From Edolisoma coerulescens (taxonomy: Eukaryota > Chordata > Aves > Passeriformes > Campephagidae), in assembly GCA_013397115.1 (NCBI GenBank), contig VWZW01004694.1:6471-70470 (forward strand): a DNA stretch of 64,000 bases. Direction: 5' to 3'. The position numbers and the translations under genes are program-made. Shown here piece by piece: positions 24,201-32,400 of this stretch. Position 1 is the first letter of the stretch. Each line of letters opens with the position of its first letter. The notes under the pieces are model-generated. The model ran no database searches. It was given only the letters and a program-made list of their open reading frames with translations, and was not told the origin of the DNA.

Positions 24201-27200
24201 CGGAGCTCCGAGCCTGGCGGGAAGGCTTGTGCCAACGGCGCCGGGGCTCTGCAGGGATGAGGAGGTGGCTCGGCCAAGGTGTTCTGGGCTGGGGACTTGA
24301 CTCACAGCCCTGGGATTCAGTGCACAGACATGGTGGCTCGGCCAGCAGCAAGACAAAGGAATGTGAAAAGATAAGGCAAGGAGAGACACGGGACCTCGTA
24401 TTCCCAGTCTCTTGGCCCTGGGCAGGTCATCAGCCCACTCATTCCAAGTTCATGCTCCTTTTTTTCCTTAAGATTTGATCCTGAGCACCATCAGGACACA
24501 GATTTGTATGAATTCAGCATCTCCCTCTAATGCTGCTGCCACATGAAACAACTGGGCAGCCTTTGGGGGTTTGCTGCTGGGTTAAACCTCTCCAGTGGAG
24601 GAGACACCCTGGGCTGGACATCAGTGGCAATAACGAGAAGCAGCGCCATGGCACCCTGCCAAGCACAGGTTCTCTTGGCTTAGTACAAACCCAGGTCACA
24701 AATCCCCTGTGAGAGCTGAGCTTGCAGCTCACCCACACCGCCCCTCACACCAATTCCTGCTGGGTGCTGCTGACACACAGTGTGATCTCATCAATCACCC
24801 CACAGCCCGATCAATTCCTCCACCCCTGATTTCCCAGTAGGGAAACACTCCTGCTAGCCCGGGAGATCCTGATGGAGCCAGGAACAAGTCGTGCTCACCA
24901 GCCCCAGCATGGCTGTTCCAGATTTGGCCACCGGCGGGATGTGAGCAAAGAGGACAGCAAGGAGGACCCCGGGCCATATGCCACTCTCCAAAAAAAACCC
25001 AAACCCAGGTGGTTTTCACCTTGGCACTGTGAGTCATTGGTGGCAGCAGCTTTCTCCATATTGTGAGTTTTACCTTGATGTCACCTTCAGATTCAGCTTT
25101 TGTTCAACATGAGGTATTTGCACAGGTATATTTAGCTGTCACTGCACACAACTGTCCCGTGCTGCTGTTTCTTGGCATTCAGGCAGGTGCTGTTTAATTA
25201 AGGTTTTTGTGCTCTTTGTGCCAGTTTCTGCTCTCATTCATCCAAGATTAGTGGGTGTAAAGATGAAAAAGGGGATATGCCACCACTGGGTATAAATAGA
25301 TTAAACTGGTTACTTTTATTTATTGCTTAGGAGTGCTGCCCAGCCACAAGCAGTAAAAGCCAGTGACAGGCAGGCAGGGATCCACCAAGGGAAAATCGAA
25401 AGATCATCAAAATCACAGAATCACAGAATGGTTTGAGGTTGGAAGGGACCTCAAGCTGTTCCACTCCCTGCCATGGGCAGGAACACCTTCCACGATCCCA
25501 GGTTGCTCCAAGCCCCATCCAGCCTGGCCTTGGACACTTCCAGGGATGGGAAAATGTCCCCACCTTTGGCTTTCTGGGCACACGGTCTCCCCGTTTGGCC
25601 CCATTGTGTCATCACGCTGAGTGTCACACAACCTCTCAGTTCTGTCACAGCGTTCCCTCCCAGGGACAGTGGCGTGATGGCATCTCTCCCTGGCTCTCCA
25701 CAGGTGCTGAAGGGCTTCCCCGACTGCCTGCAGGCCGACATCTGCCTGCACCTGAACCGCACGCTGCTGCAGAACTGCAAAGCGTTCCGGGGAGCCAGCA
25801 AAGGCTGCCTGCGCGCCCTGGCCATGAAGTTCAAGACGACTCATGCGCCGCCTGGAGACACCCTGGTGCACTACGGAGATGTCCTCACCACACTCTACTT
25901 CATCTCCCGGGGCTCCATTGAGATCCTCCGGGAAGACATTGTGGTGGCCATCTTAGGTGGAAAAGTCCTTCTGTTTGCAAGGGGTGATGGGCGAGGGGCA
26001 AAGGGTGATGGGCAGTGAGCAGTGGACAAAGGGTGGCAGGTGAGGGTAAAGAACTCCACTGGGGAAGAGAGGGTGCTTCCTCAGCATCTGACAGGTCGTG
26101 GACCTGCACCAGTGGACAGGGTTAGGAGGACGCCTGGGAGATGCCAGGGAGAGGCCACAAGGGAGTGAGGAGAGCAGGGCTCAGGAGTCAACAGCCATCA
26201 CTGATGACCTGCTGCCCTGGCTTGGTGTCACCATCAGTGATGGCTTTCACAGTGTCATCCCCAGTGCACATAGTCAGGGTCAGGCTTGCTGGGCATCCCC
26301 TTGTTCATGAGCCCCAAAGTAAGGGGTGCTGGACCAGAAGATCTGGAGAAGGAGTGGGTGCCCACCCCTCCATAATGAGCTGTCTCTTGATACAGGGAAG
26401 AACGACATCTTTGGGGAGCCCATCAGCCTCTACGCCCGCCCGGGGAAGTCCAACGCTGACGTGAGGGCCCTGACCTACTGCGACTTGCACAAGATCCAGC
26501 GCGAGGACCTGCTGGAGGTCTTAGACATGTACCCAGCCTTCTCTGACAACTTCTGGAGCAACTTAGAGATCACCTTCAACCTACGAGATGTGAGTGCCAG
26601 GGCTGCCCCAGGGAGCAATGTGGTCAATGCTTAAATTTGGCAAGTGGGAGGGCCGAAGCAAGGGTGTCAGCAGGTGCAACAGCCACATTTCCTGGGGCAT
26701 TCTCCACAGAGTGATGCTTCCCCCACAGCAGGACATGTCTACTGCATGTTCCCGAGCTCTTTGGAAAAGCTGGCACATCAAGCCATGGCAGTGGTACTCT
26801 GCTCTGCAGCACTTGTAAATCATCCACAGGGCTGCTCCAGCCTGGGCAAATGGGTTGCACATGTTTTGAGGCTGCTGAAGTAAGAAATATTCTCATGCTT
26901 CATTGAATTGGGTACCAGCTTCCTCTGAAAATTCTTTTTCAAATAATCAGGTTTGCAATCCCTGAAAGGCTTGAAGCATTTTTGCCAGTGCTGTTTGACC
27001 CTTTTATAGTGTGTGACTGAACTTTGTCCTTTCCTGACATTTTTTTTCAGAGACCTGAGAGATAGAAAAGAAAATCAAATTCCCTCCATGTCCTGTCCCA
27101 CTCGGGGATGTCCTGCCACTTCTCAGGGTGCTCCTTCCCTCTCCACGGCCCTGACACCCATACCTCAGTCTCAGGGCAGCAAGGACAGCCTCAGGAATCC

Positions 27201-30200
27201 CCTGAGCTCTGAAACCAGTCCAGGAGGCACTGGGTGGGACAGGGCAGTGGTGAAGAGACAGAGGTAGCTTCACCTTCAGAGGACATGGAAAGGGCTGTAG
27301 CCCCCATGGCACCCACGGACAGGACGTGGCACCCTTTCCCTGGTGACCAGCCCCTCTCATTCCTCAGGCAGACAGCGTTCCCCGCTCACCCCTCAGCGAG
27401 GAGTATGACTGCACCTACCGCCGGACTCGCCGACGCAAGCACTCCCTCTGCCAGCCCAGCAAGCCTGGTGAGTCCCACTGCGTTGGCAGAGCCCGGCCTG
27501 CAGGGCAGGAGAGTGGGATCATTATTAATTACTACCCTGGCAGGTGCCCCAAAGCAGAGGTTGCTGGTGCCTCTGTCCCTGCGGACCATCCTGCAGGCAC
27601 CCAAACTGCCTTCCTTCCCTCTCTCCCCTTGGGATGCCCCAGCCCTACAGGCATCCTAGAGGGAATGGGGGCTGGTTTTTTTATGTGTGGTACTCCCCAA
27701 ACTGACCTGTTGTGCTGTCCCACAGACCCAGACACGGGCATCTCTGATGCAGAGCAGTATCACACCTACTCCGAGCTCACCAACCCGCAGGAGCCGCTGA
27801 GTAAGGACCAGTGGGACGACGTGGGCAGCAGCACCTCTCCCTGCTCCCAGGCCAGTGACGACGAGGCCAAGACCGGCAGCCCTGTGAAAGCTGAGCCCTT
27901 CCCCACACCCAAAAAGGATGACTTTGCTCTGCCCTCGCTCAGCCTCATCACCACCAGTGCTGGCAACACGGAGGTCGGCAAGCAGGCGGCGGAGAGCAGC
28001 CAGTCCTACACAGGTACCCACGGCTGCAGGCAGAGCTGGCAGGAGGGTGGTGAGAGATGCTTGGATATGGTGGCCTTGTCTTGGAGCAGGTCCAAGCAGC
28101 TCACGTGGATTTGAGGGGAGCTGTGCTCCAAGGCCAAGGGTCTTTGCTGCCTTTTGTCCCCAGCTGGATCTGCTCTGTCCCTCCTGTGCCACTCCGTGTG
28201 TGTCAGAGTGGTGGCTGTCCCTGTGTGTGGGTGATGGCTCTCCATGTATGTCAGTGGTGGCTCCACGTGTATGTTGGTGATGGCTCTCTGTGTATGTCAG
28301 GTGACAGAATCTGGAGCACCTCCATACCAGTGGGGCTGGAGGATGCAAGACTGAAGTGCTGTGATGTCTCCTCTCCTTCCAGCCACTCCCCTGGATATTC
28401 CCAACATGTTCACCTTCTGGGAGGACCGGCGGCCGGCCCACCCCGCAGAGCCTCTGCAGCACATCTCGCTGGTGCACAGCTCGCAGGACGTGCCCCTGCA
28501 CAGTGACTACAGGCCAGGGCAGATCGAGTCCAGGCTGGAGCTCCTGCAGGCCCAGCTCAGCAGGTGGGCAGGGTTGGAGAGGACCTGAGGGACTCTGGGC
28601 CATCAGCTTCTGCTTTCTAGAGGTGGCTGCAGTGGGCTCTGTGTGCAGCAACGCCACATCCTGACCCCTGGGACACTGCATTCCTGGGGAGGGGGTGGGA
28701 GTGCTTTGCAAACGCAGTGGCTTCTCAAAGGGCAAGTCCTGACCCTGACTGCAGCCCAGCCCCTCATCTGCTGCTGTGCCACCACCCTTGGCATCTGTCA
28801 CCACCCCCAGGATCTCCCACAGTGCCACCTCAGATCTGTCACTTTGCCATGCCTTCCAAACGCAATGCAATTCCAGATATGAAACCACCCACAGGCACGA
28901 CTGGAGTCCTTTGCAGGTCCCCTCTTCCTGCTGCAAAGAGCTACAAGCATCCTCCTGCTCGAGCAAACGAGCCTCACGACCATCACTGCCCTCTAAATAA
29001 GAAAAAATACGTGATTTTTCAAACTGACAGAGAGTAGGTTTAGACTGGATACTAGGAAAAAATCCTCCCCTGGGAGGGTGGGAAGGCCCTGGCACAGGGT
29101 GCCCAGAGCAGCTGTGGCTGCCCCATCCCTGAAGTGTCCCAGGCCAGGTTGGGTGGGGCTTGGAGCAACCTGGGCTAGTGGAAGGTGTCCCTGCCCGTGG
29201 CTGGGGATGGAACTGGATGAGCTTTAAGATCCCTTTCAATCCCAACTATTCTATGACTTTTGAACAAGAAGAGGCCACACTGGCGGTGCAGGTTTAAGGT
29301 CCCCAGGCAGCACCCACACGAGGGGCTGACACTGTGGGCTCTGCTGCCCTTGTTGAGCTCATTTCACCACACACTTGTGTTTAGGTGTCTCTCCAGTGCA
29401 CCATCCTAGCACTGGGGGACAGATCTGCCCACTCTGTAAGTGATGCTGTCACTGTGTCCTGCAAGCAGGGCTGTGCCCAGTCCTGCCAGAGCTATTCACT
29501 TCAGTCAAGGACAAGGCAGAAGGAAGAGACTTCTGCTTTTCCATTTCCTTCTGTTCCTCAGTTAAAAATGGTTGGCACTAACCTGCCTTGCTCCATCTGT
29601 CAGCGCAGGCAGCTGGCCTGGAGAATTGATCCAGATTAAAACTAACCATTGCAATTTTTTTCCCCCCTCCAGGGTAATTTTAGCTTTTTTCAAATCCCCG
29701 CTCCAGATCCCAGTTTGGCTCCACATAAAATTGGGCAGAGGATGATTGAGTGTGGCAGGAGAGAGATGGCAGGATTGATCTCTCTGTGGCAGTGCTGGTT
29801 TGAAGCTCTCTAAAAACCTCAACAAGCAGCAGGCAAAGCATCATTGCCCCGGGGCAGCGGCATCGGCACCTCCTCCCCGTGCCTCCCCTGCCCAGCCGCG
29901 GGATGCAAAAGGGTTCTCTGCGCTAACGCCAGGCTGCTCTGTCCCCAGGCTGGAGTCCAGGATGTCGTCAGATATTAATATAATCCTCCAGCTCCTGCAG
30001 CGCCAGCTGTCCCAAGTGCCACCCGCGTACAGCCCCATCTCGCCGACCTCCCACGGCCTGGCCATGTACAGCATCGTCCCGCGGAGCCTGGAGCCACTCG
30101 CCCCCTGCGCGCCTCCCGAGGCCCAGGAGCCGGCGACCCAGGAGCAGGTAAGGTCACCCCTCCTGGCTCAGCATCTGCCGGGGTCCTTCTGCCCCAGTGC

Positions 30201-30792
30201 TGAGTTCTCTCCAGGCAAAGCACAGCCAAACACTCACGGGTCCCAGCAAAGCCATGGGGTCTTGATTTGGGAGCAGATCCGCCCAGTGCATCCCTGATTT
30301 TGGGGCACAGCTGCCATCCCCAACACTGCCAAGGTGGCCCATCAGTAGGGAAGGAAGTGGGCTCCTCTGCTCTGAGGTTTCCTCAAGTGAAAAATAACAT
30401 TTTGGGGCTTGTAGCCTGATGAGGCTCCAAGGCTTATGAGGAGAGAGCTTGGCTACTTCGTTTCGCTTTTACCATAACCCACACAATTCCTCGTTTCCCA
30501 CCAGAGCCCGAGCTACACGGAGGTAGAAAAGTTCCACCTGAAATCCAGGGACTCCTTGTCAAGCGGGATGCAGCTCTCTGAGTCATCCGACAAAACCATG
30601 ACAGTCTACTCCGAGCAGGAGCACCACTCCCCACCTCTCCCGAACCCAGAGCCTCCCCACCAAAGGGCACCAAATACCCAGGGACTCTTGCGGGGCTCTC
30701 GTTTCCCTTCCCTCCCTGAGCACTTGGAGGCATCTTCCGAGCACCAGGACATTCAGAGACACCTCTCCGACCCCGTGCTTCCTGGAAGTTAG
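219..30792 (+). CDS. KCNH6: KCNH6, ERG2 voltage-gated potassium channel (whole gene, 16 coding exons)
   Basis: This gene encodes an ether-a-go-go-related (Kv11.2, ERG2) potassium channel subunit; four subunits make a plasma-membrane K+ channel. Exons at 219-294, 3350-3580, 11311-11466, 14110-14219, 15987-16299, 17832-18043, 21702-22130, 22874-23273, 23495-23694, 25704-25956, 26396-26589, 27368-27467, 27726-28013, 28383-28563, 29949-30147 and 30505-30792 join to 3,630 nt, that is 1,209 residues plus TAG, with every phase consistent. Layout: PAS-cap and PAS (about 1-135), linker (about 155-340), S1-S6 (about 400-665) with the GFGN filter at 620-623, S6 Tyr646/Phe650, C-linker and cNBHD (to 858), basic stretch and coiled coil (about 1035-1067). 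KCNH6 was chosen over KCNH2/KCNH7 from PAS residues (FLIANAQMENC, CDFLTGP) and from DCAF7 as neighbour. It is about 215 residues longer than my recollection of human KCNH6, matching ERG1/ERG3 in layout. Confidence 0.95.
295..3349 (+). other. KCNH6: KCNH6 intron 1
   Basis: This is a GC-rich intron. Its first 300-400 bases continue the CpG island. Long open frames on both strands here are a by-product of GC richness and match no family I know. Apart from the G-run cluster I see no repeat or RNA gene. Confidence 0.7.
574..605 (+). other. G-quadruplex-prone G-run cluster in intron 1
   Basis: Four G-runs (7, 3, 4 and 5 G) are separated by loops of 7, 5 and 1 bases on the coding strand, within the CpG island just downstream of exon 1. 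The pattern fits a potential G-quadruplex; folding and function are not shown. Confidence 0.4.
3350..3580 (+). CDS. KCNH6: KCNH6 exon 2 (PAS domain core)
   Basis: The exon encodes residues 26-102 of the PAS domain, including ENCAIIYCNDGFCEMFGYSR and MQRPCTCDFLTGP. The 231-nt length equals the second ERG exon as I recall it. The acceptor is CCCCGCAG and the donor GACA|GTAAGA. The exon 1/2 junction codon reads AAC, giving Asn at residue 26, where human KCNH6 has Ser and KCNH7 has Asn (from memory). Confidence 0.95.
5150..5390. promoter_or_regulatory. Candidate conserved non-coding element A in KCNH6 intron 2
   Basis: A block of non-repetitive, AT-rich sequence sits inside GC-rich intron. It has a near-palindrome CCCATTATAAATGGG at 5171, a GATA-type CTTATC just after it, and a LIM/homeodomain-type TTAATTAG near 5231. 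Such clustering is typical of enhancers, but conservation was not tested. Confidence 0.3.
7785..8095. promoter_or_regulatory. Candidate conserved non-coding element B in KCNH6 intron 2
   Basis: A dense group of TAAT-core sites (AGATTAATAG, TTTTTTAATATTCATAAC, GATTAGTTTAATACTGATG, GCATTAACC) lies in otherwise GC-rich sequence with no repeat signature. I read it as a possible homeodomain-bound enhancer; this is inference only. Confidence 0.3.
8935..9021 (+). repeat. CR1 LINE 3' tail
   Basis: The segment 'ttggactagattattgctg' followed by 'tcccttgcaacagaaatatt' and a terminal 'ctattctatt' run matches the conserved end of avian CR1. It is severely 5'-truncated and diverged, with no coding capacity. 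Confidence 0.6.
9869..9980 (+). repeat. GGAAGGAATGAGGGA minisatellite with an ambiguous base
   Basis: Tandem purine-only units of about 15 bases (ggaaggaatgagggagga with GGAA variants) end in pure (GGAA)n. The N at 9975 lies inside the GGAA run, which indicates an unresolved copy number in the assembly. Confidence 0.9.
10060..10270. promoter_or_regulatory. Candidate regulatory block with a full CRE (TGACGTCA) in KCNH6 intron 2
   Basis: The exact 8-base CREB/ATF palindrome TGACGTCA lies at 10075-10082, followed within 60 bases by CATCTG and by CpG-rich sequence to about 10270. This could be an intronic enhancer or minor promoter. No ORF with a sensible donor was recognised next to it. Confidence 0.35.
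10950..11095. promoter_or_regulatory. Candidate conserved non-coding element C upstream of KCNH6 exon 3
   Basis: Repeated TAAT/ATTA cores (GGCAATTAACTG, GTGATTACAAG, GCTTAATGAGG, CTCTTAATTACTC, CTTTAATTGC) are packed in about 120 bases of unique sequence roughly 250 bases before exon 3. The pattern suggests a homeodomain-type enhancer; conservation was not tested. Confidence 0.3.
11311..11466 (+). CDS. KCNH6: KCNH6 exon 3 (end of PAS domain)
   Basis: The exon encodes residues 103-154, including FRCLVDVVPVKNEEG and VIMFILNFEDLAQLI, the last PAS strands. The acceptor is CTCGGCAG and the donor AAAG|GTGGGT; it starts and ends in phase 1. Confidence 0.95.
14110..14219 (+). CDS. KCNH6: KCNH6 exon 4 (N-terminal linker)
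   Basis: The exon encodes residues 155-191, a basic segment with LKFSLPSLRRLKIQRKSLP and FDGVAIDYGK. It aligns by eye with the ERG1/ERG3 segment containing FKFPGLR...RKQSLPQEDPDVVVID. Human KCNH6 as I remember it lacks this segment. The acceptor is TTTAACAAG and the donor AAG|GTAACC, in phase with both neighbours. Confidence 0.88.
15987..16299 (+). CDS. KCNH6: KCNH6 exon 5 (N-terminal linker)
   Basis: The exon encodes residues 192-295, a hydrophilic, probably disordered linker rich in Ser, Arg and Glu. It contains DLKTSPKENC and SFHSLRRVSSLDNFEAA, which resemble ERG3 segments (FKSPTKESC; SIRRASSVHDIEGF). It stays open over 104 codons and joins neighbours in phase (TTAAAG acceptor, CAG|GTAGGG donor). 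It is absent from human KCNH6 as I recall it. Confidence 0.88.
17832..18043 (+). CDS. KCNH6: KCNH6 exon 6 (pre-S1 linker)
   Basis: The exon encodes residues 296-366 with the KCNH6-typical KYRTISQIPQFTLNFVEFNL and the family-wide NVTEKVTQ at the end. The 212-nt length equals the matching ERG exon as I recall it. It ends in phase 0, the junction used by alternative ERG1b transcripts. Confidence 0.95.
20090..20235 (+). promoter_or_regulatory. KCNH6: Candidate internal promoter of KCNH6 (intron 6)
   Basis: This CpG-rich stretch carries two inverted CCAAT boxes (ATTGG at 20150 and 20186) and a CRE-like GACGTC at 20126, 50-110 bases upstream of a phase-correct candidate first exon. Elsewhere in the intron CpG is sparse. 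No TATA box is seen. Confidence 0.4.
20236..20412 (+). CDS. KCNH6: Candidate alternative first exon of KCNH6 (ERG1b-like isoform)
   Basis: An ATG at 20236 opens 59 codons that run to CAG|GTAGGA at 20412/20413 in phase 0, so splicing to exon 7 would give ...[15 protein letters not shown]. There is an in-frame stop upstream at 20194-20196. A second in-frame ATG at 20350 has a better context (cccATGg). The peptide is short and Arg-rich, as is the 36-residue ERG1b start that KCNH2 splices to the same exon boundary. Such an isoform would lack the PAS domain. I see no clear sequence match to ERG1b beyond composition, so this is position- and phase-based inference. Confidence 0.4.
21702..22130 (+). 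CDS. KCNH6: KCNH6 exon 7 (S1-S3)
   Basis: The exon encodes residues 367-509, from [20 protein letters not shown] through S1 (WDWLILLLVIYTAVF), S2 (LIVDIMFIVDIVINF) and S3 (FLIDMVAAIPFDLLIF). Acidic residues in S2/S3 that pair with S4 charges are present. Length 429 nt, phase 0 at both ends. Confidence 0.97.
22131..22873 (+). other. KCNH6: KCNH6 intron 7
   Basis: Unique sequence; I see nothing beyond normal splice signals (GTAAGA donor, CCCCTGCAG acceptor). Confidence 0.6.
22874..23273 (+). CDS. KCNH6: KCNH6 exon 8 (S4, S5, pore and start of S6)
   Basis: The exon encodes residues 510-642: the S4 voltage sensor with regularly spaced Arg/Lys (KTARLLRLVRVARKLDRY), S5, the long ERG-type turret, the pore helix and selectivity filter SLTSVGFGNVSP, and the start of S6. 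The filter is GFG rather than GYG, as in ERG channels. The donor is GGCT|GTGAGT. Confidence 0.97.
23495..23694 (+). CDS. KCNH6: KCNH6 exon 9 (S6 and C-linker)
   Basis: The exon encodes residues 643-709: [20 protein letters not shown] (S6, with Tyr646 and Phe650 at the positions of the ERG1 drug-binding aromatics) and the C-linker. 200 nt, donor GCG|GTGAGT. Confidence 0.97.
24050..24240. promoter_or_regulatory. Candidate conserved non-coding element D in KCNH6 intron 9
   Basis: The segment contains GCATTTAAATAAACCTCGAT, CATTTTAATTAGAG and CTGTTTGTTAGC (forkhead- and homeodomain-like sites) next to CpG-bearing sequence, with no repeat signature. Possible enhancer; conservation was not tested. 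Confidence 0.25.
25411..25560 (-). repeat. CR1 LINE 3' tail, minus strand
   Basis: 'aatcacagaatcacagaatg', 'ttggaagggacctcaag', 'ccctgccatgggcaggaaca' and 'ccatccagcctggccttgga' are the reverse complement of the CR1 end. It is truncated and lies 140 bases before exon 10, in the opposite orientation to the gene. Confidence 0.92.
25704..25956 (+). CDS. KCNH6: KCNH6 exon 10 (C-linker and cNBHD)
   Basis: The exon encodes residues 710-793, from VLKGFPDCLQADICLHLNR to APPGDTLVHYGDV and FISRGSIEILREDIVVAIL, the first half of the cyclic-nucleotide-binding homology domain. 253 nt; donor TTAG|GTGGAA. Confidence 0.97.
26396..26589 (+). CDS. KCNH6: KCNH6 exon 11 (end of cNBHD)
   Basis: The exon encodes residues 794-858, including GKNDIFGEPISLYARPGKS and HKIQREDLLEVLDMYPAF, ending NLRD. 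194 nt; acceptor GATACAG, donor GAT|GTGAGT. Confidence 0.97.
26590..27367 (+). other. KCNH6: KCNH6 intron 11
   Basis: Unique sequence with no recognised repeat or exon. It ends in a normal CTCATTCCTCAG acceptor. Confidence 0.6.
27368..27467 (+). CDS. KCNH6: KCNH6 exon 12 (basic C-terminal segment)
   Basis: The exon encodes residues 859-891 with a basic cluster YRRTRRRKHSL. In ERG1 the comparable place holds RKRKLSFRRR. The exon is 100 nt, as I recall for ERG1 exon 11. The cluster can be read as a membrane- or 14-3-3/kinase-type site; that is inference. Confidence 0.9.
27726..28013 (+). CDS. KCNH6: KCNH6 exon 13 (C-terminal tail)
   Basis: The exon encodes residues 892-987: DTGISDAEQYHTYSELTNPQ and an acidic, Ser-rich stretch (SSTSPCSQASDDEAKTGSP). 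It is probably disordered. Phase 1 at both ends (CCCACAG acceptor, ACAG|GTACCC donor). Confidence 0.9.
28200..28312 (+). repeat. Imperfect tandem repeat in KCNH6 intron 13
   Basis: About four diverged units of roughly 30 bases share 'gtgatggctctc' and 'gtgtatgtcag'-like segments. It is a short minisatellite 70 bases before exon 14. Confidence 0.7.
28383..28563 (+). CDS. KCNH6: KCNH6 exon 14 (tail and first half of the coiled coil)
   Basis: The exon encodes residues 988-1047: IPNMFTFWEDRRPAHPAEPL (compare ERG1 NIFSFWGDSRGRQ) and then GQIESRLELLQAQLSR, the beginning of the C-terminal coiled coil that specifies ERG tetramers. Phase 2 at its end (AGCAG|GTGGGC). Confidence 0.93.
28564..29948 (+). 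other. KCNH6: KCNH6 intron 14
   Basis: The intron holds one + strand CR1 tail (about 29030-29256). The rest is unique sequence with nothing else recognised. Confidence 0.6.
29030..29256 (+). repeat. CR1 LINE 3' tail
   Basis: 'tttagactggatactaggaa', 'ggccctggcacagggtgccc' and 'gtggaaggtgtccctgcc' followed by 'tcccaactattctatgac' match a passerine-type CR1 end. Truncated, no ORF. Confidence 0.93.
29949..30147 (+). CDS. KCNH6: KCNH6 exon 15 (second half of the coiled coil)
   Basis: The exon encodes residues 1048-1114: LESRMSSDINIILQLLQRQL completes the coiled coil, followed by VPPAYSPISP as in ERG1/ERG3 and a Pro-rich stretch. Donor GAGCAG|GTAAGG, phase 0. Confidence 0.95.
30505..30792 (+). 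CDS. KCNH6: KCNH6 exon 16, last coding exon
   Basis: The exon encodes residues 1115-1209 and ends with TAG at 30790-30792. The end SLPEHLEASSEHQDIQRHLS followed by DPVLPGS matches the family ending (ERG1 HRHGSDPGS; KCNH6 SLPEHLGS...DFQRHGSDPG). This fixes the true C-terminus. Confidence 0.96.
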   Translation, partial: SPSYTEVEKFHLKSRDSLSSGMQLSESSDKTMTVYSEQEHHSPPLPNPEPPHQRAPNTQGLLRGSRFPSLPEHLEASSEHQDIQRHLSDPVLPGS

Positions 30793-31855
30793 AGACGTGG
30801 GGGCTGCGGGGCGAGTCGAGAGGAACCTCAACTGCAAGCCCGGTCAGTTGATGTTGATTTTGACTGCAAGGGTAAGACATTGGACAATGCCATTGGCTCA
30901 GGGGTATAATTTGTAGCTATCTTCTGCCACCGTGACAGGAAGTATAGAGTGGCTGGCTTCCAAGGTCAACGTTTTCCAGCGGTTCCCATAGAGTAGTTTT
31001 CATTTGCACAGTAGAGCGAACCTAGAACAGTTCTCACAGCCACCATCGAGCTGGTTAGGCCACGCAGTTCCCACCATCTCCTCCTTGCCAAGGCTTCCTC
31101 TCGAGAAGGGCACGAGCCAAGCGAGCCACAGCCACGACAGGAGAGCGAATCCATGGCTCTGGGCTGCAAGGCCGCTGTGCTGTAGATCTCTGGAGCAGGG
31201 ACCATTGTGTTGGTACGAGGCTCGGCCCAGCAGAGCCTGCAGGTGTTACAGAAAGGATGGTCACCAGAGGAGGAGTGAGAGATCTTCACAGTGTGGTCCG
31301 GGGGAAACCGCAGGTGGGAAGCCCAGGACAAGGACAGAAGACAGAAGCTTGTCCTACTTGATTGCTACTGAGAAGTGAAGGGCCAAGAGCCCCTGCCACC
31401 TCAGCCTGCTTCAGCACGAGTCCCAAGGCACTGACTTCTCCAGCAAGGCTGATCACGCCTTGCAAACCCCAACACGCATCCCACAACTCCCCAGGTACAA
31501 TCCAACTGGTCACCAGCCTGGGCATAAAGCACAAAACTCAAAAGCACAATCCCAGAAAGCTGAAAAGCCCTAGACACCTTGTGTCCAGCCCTCCCTCCCA
31601 GCTTCTCTCTTTTGATAAAGGTTCAATAGGTGCTTCCTCCTGCCCACCCCCCTCTCCCAGCAGACTCCCGCAGCATTCCCGTAGGAGAAGCCCACGTAGC
31701 CCTGCCGCCTCGCCGCTCGGGTAGATGCTGTGACAGTCCTAGGCCACCAGCTCAAATAATGTATCGAGCTCCCTTTGAGAGTAGTCAAACTGTGAGCATC
31801 TCTTTCTCTGGAGTTTTAGTGTACACTTTGCTAATAAAGATGGTTTTGGCACCTA
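30793..31855 (+). other. KCNH6: KCNH6 3' UTR
   Basis: About 1.06 kb follows the stop and ends after a canonical AATAAA at 31833-31838 with a GT-rich element ('gctgtgttcgttggg') 30-40 bases downstream. No competing AATAAA was noticed in this interval. Confidence 0.75.
31833..31838 (+). terminator. KCNH6: KCNH6 polyadenylation signal
   Basis: AATAAA followed by a GT-rich downstream element within 40 bases; cleavage is expected near 31855. It is the first good signal after the stop codon. Confidence 0.8.
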
Positions 31856-32400
31856 ATGTGAATTACAGCTGTGTTCGTTGGGAGCATCCCTGAATTCATC
31901 CCAGGCATCTTCACCCCGAAAAGGCTGTGGTCAAACCCCAGTTGCTTCATCCAAGGAGTGCGGGGCTGACAGAGCCCATGTGCAGTCAGACCAAGGATGG
32001 AACCTGCAGGGGCTTTGCCGAGCAATCCCTTCCCGCCAGGACGCAGTTGAGGCTCTGCAGTAATTTGGAAAAGCTTTTCTACAAGCCCAGGCAGCCGTGT
32101 CTGAGAAATGATCTCACAAACACAGCTCAGGCAAAGCTCAGACCAAGAGTCCTTGTGGCGAGCGGCAGTTCCAGGAGCACAGCCCCTGCATCCCCCGCTA
32201 CGGGATCGGCTCCCGCGGGGTGAGACGGGTGCTCCCCGGGCCGGCCCCAGGCTCACCCATCGCCGGCCCCAGGCTCACCCATCACCGGCCCCAGGCGCTG
32301 CCCTCGCCCCCAGCAGGGATTAAATCAGCCTCCCCCCGGCTCCAGTGGGATGCTGAGCACAGCAAGGAGCTCCCTAGGGAGCGCCCCCTCCCCCAGTAAG
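31856..32400. other. KCNH6-DCAF7 intergenic stretch
   Basis: Only about 0.55 kb separates the KCNH6 3' end from the DCAF7 promoter region. It contains the GC-rich 24-base tandem repeat at 32228-32297. No gene was recognised. Confidence 0.6.
32228..32297 (+). repeat. 24-base tandem repeat, about three units
   Basis: 'ccggccccaggctcacccat' recurs with 'cgccggccccaggctcaccc' and 'caccggccccagg'; the unit is 24 bases (GCCGGCCCCAGGCTCACCCATC-like). Confidence 0.8.

Larger units (their letters stand above)
23695..25703 (+). other. KCNH6: KCNH6 intron 9
   Basis: The intron contains a minus-strand CR1 tail close to its 3' end and a unique AT-rich block around 24050-24240, listed separately. No extra exon was recognised. 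Confidence 0.6.

Noticed and set aside
27656..29245. 529-codon open frame on the minus strand
   Set aside because: It lies antisense to KCNH6 exons 13-14 and runs through introns and a CR1 tail. It is low-complexity Pro/Ser/Gly and matches no family; an artefact of GC-rich DNA.
219..30792. Assignment of the channel to KCNH2 (ERG1) or KCNH7 (ERG3)
   Set aside because: The length and linker are ERG1/3-like, but PAS residues, the KYRTISQIPQFTLNFVEF segment, the C-terminal SLPEHL...QRH and adjacency to DCAF7/MAP3K3 all favour KCNH6.
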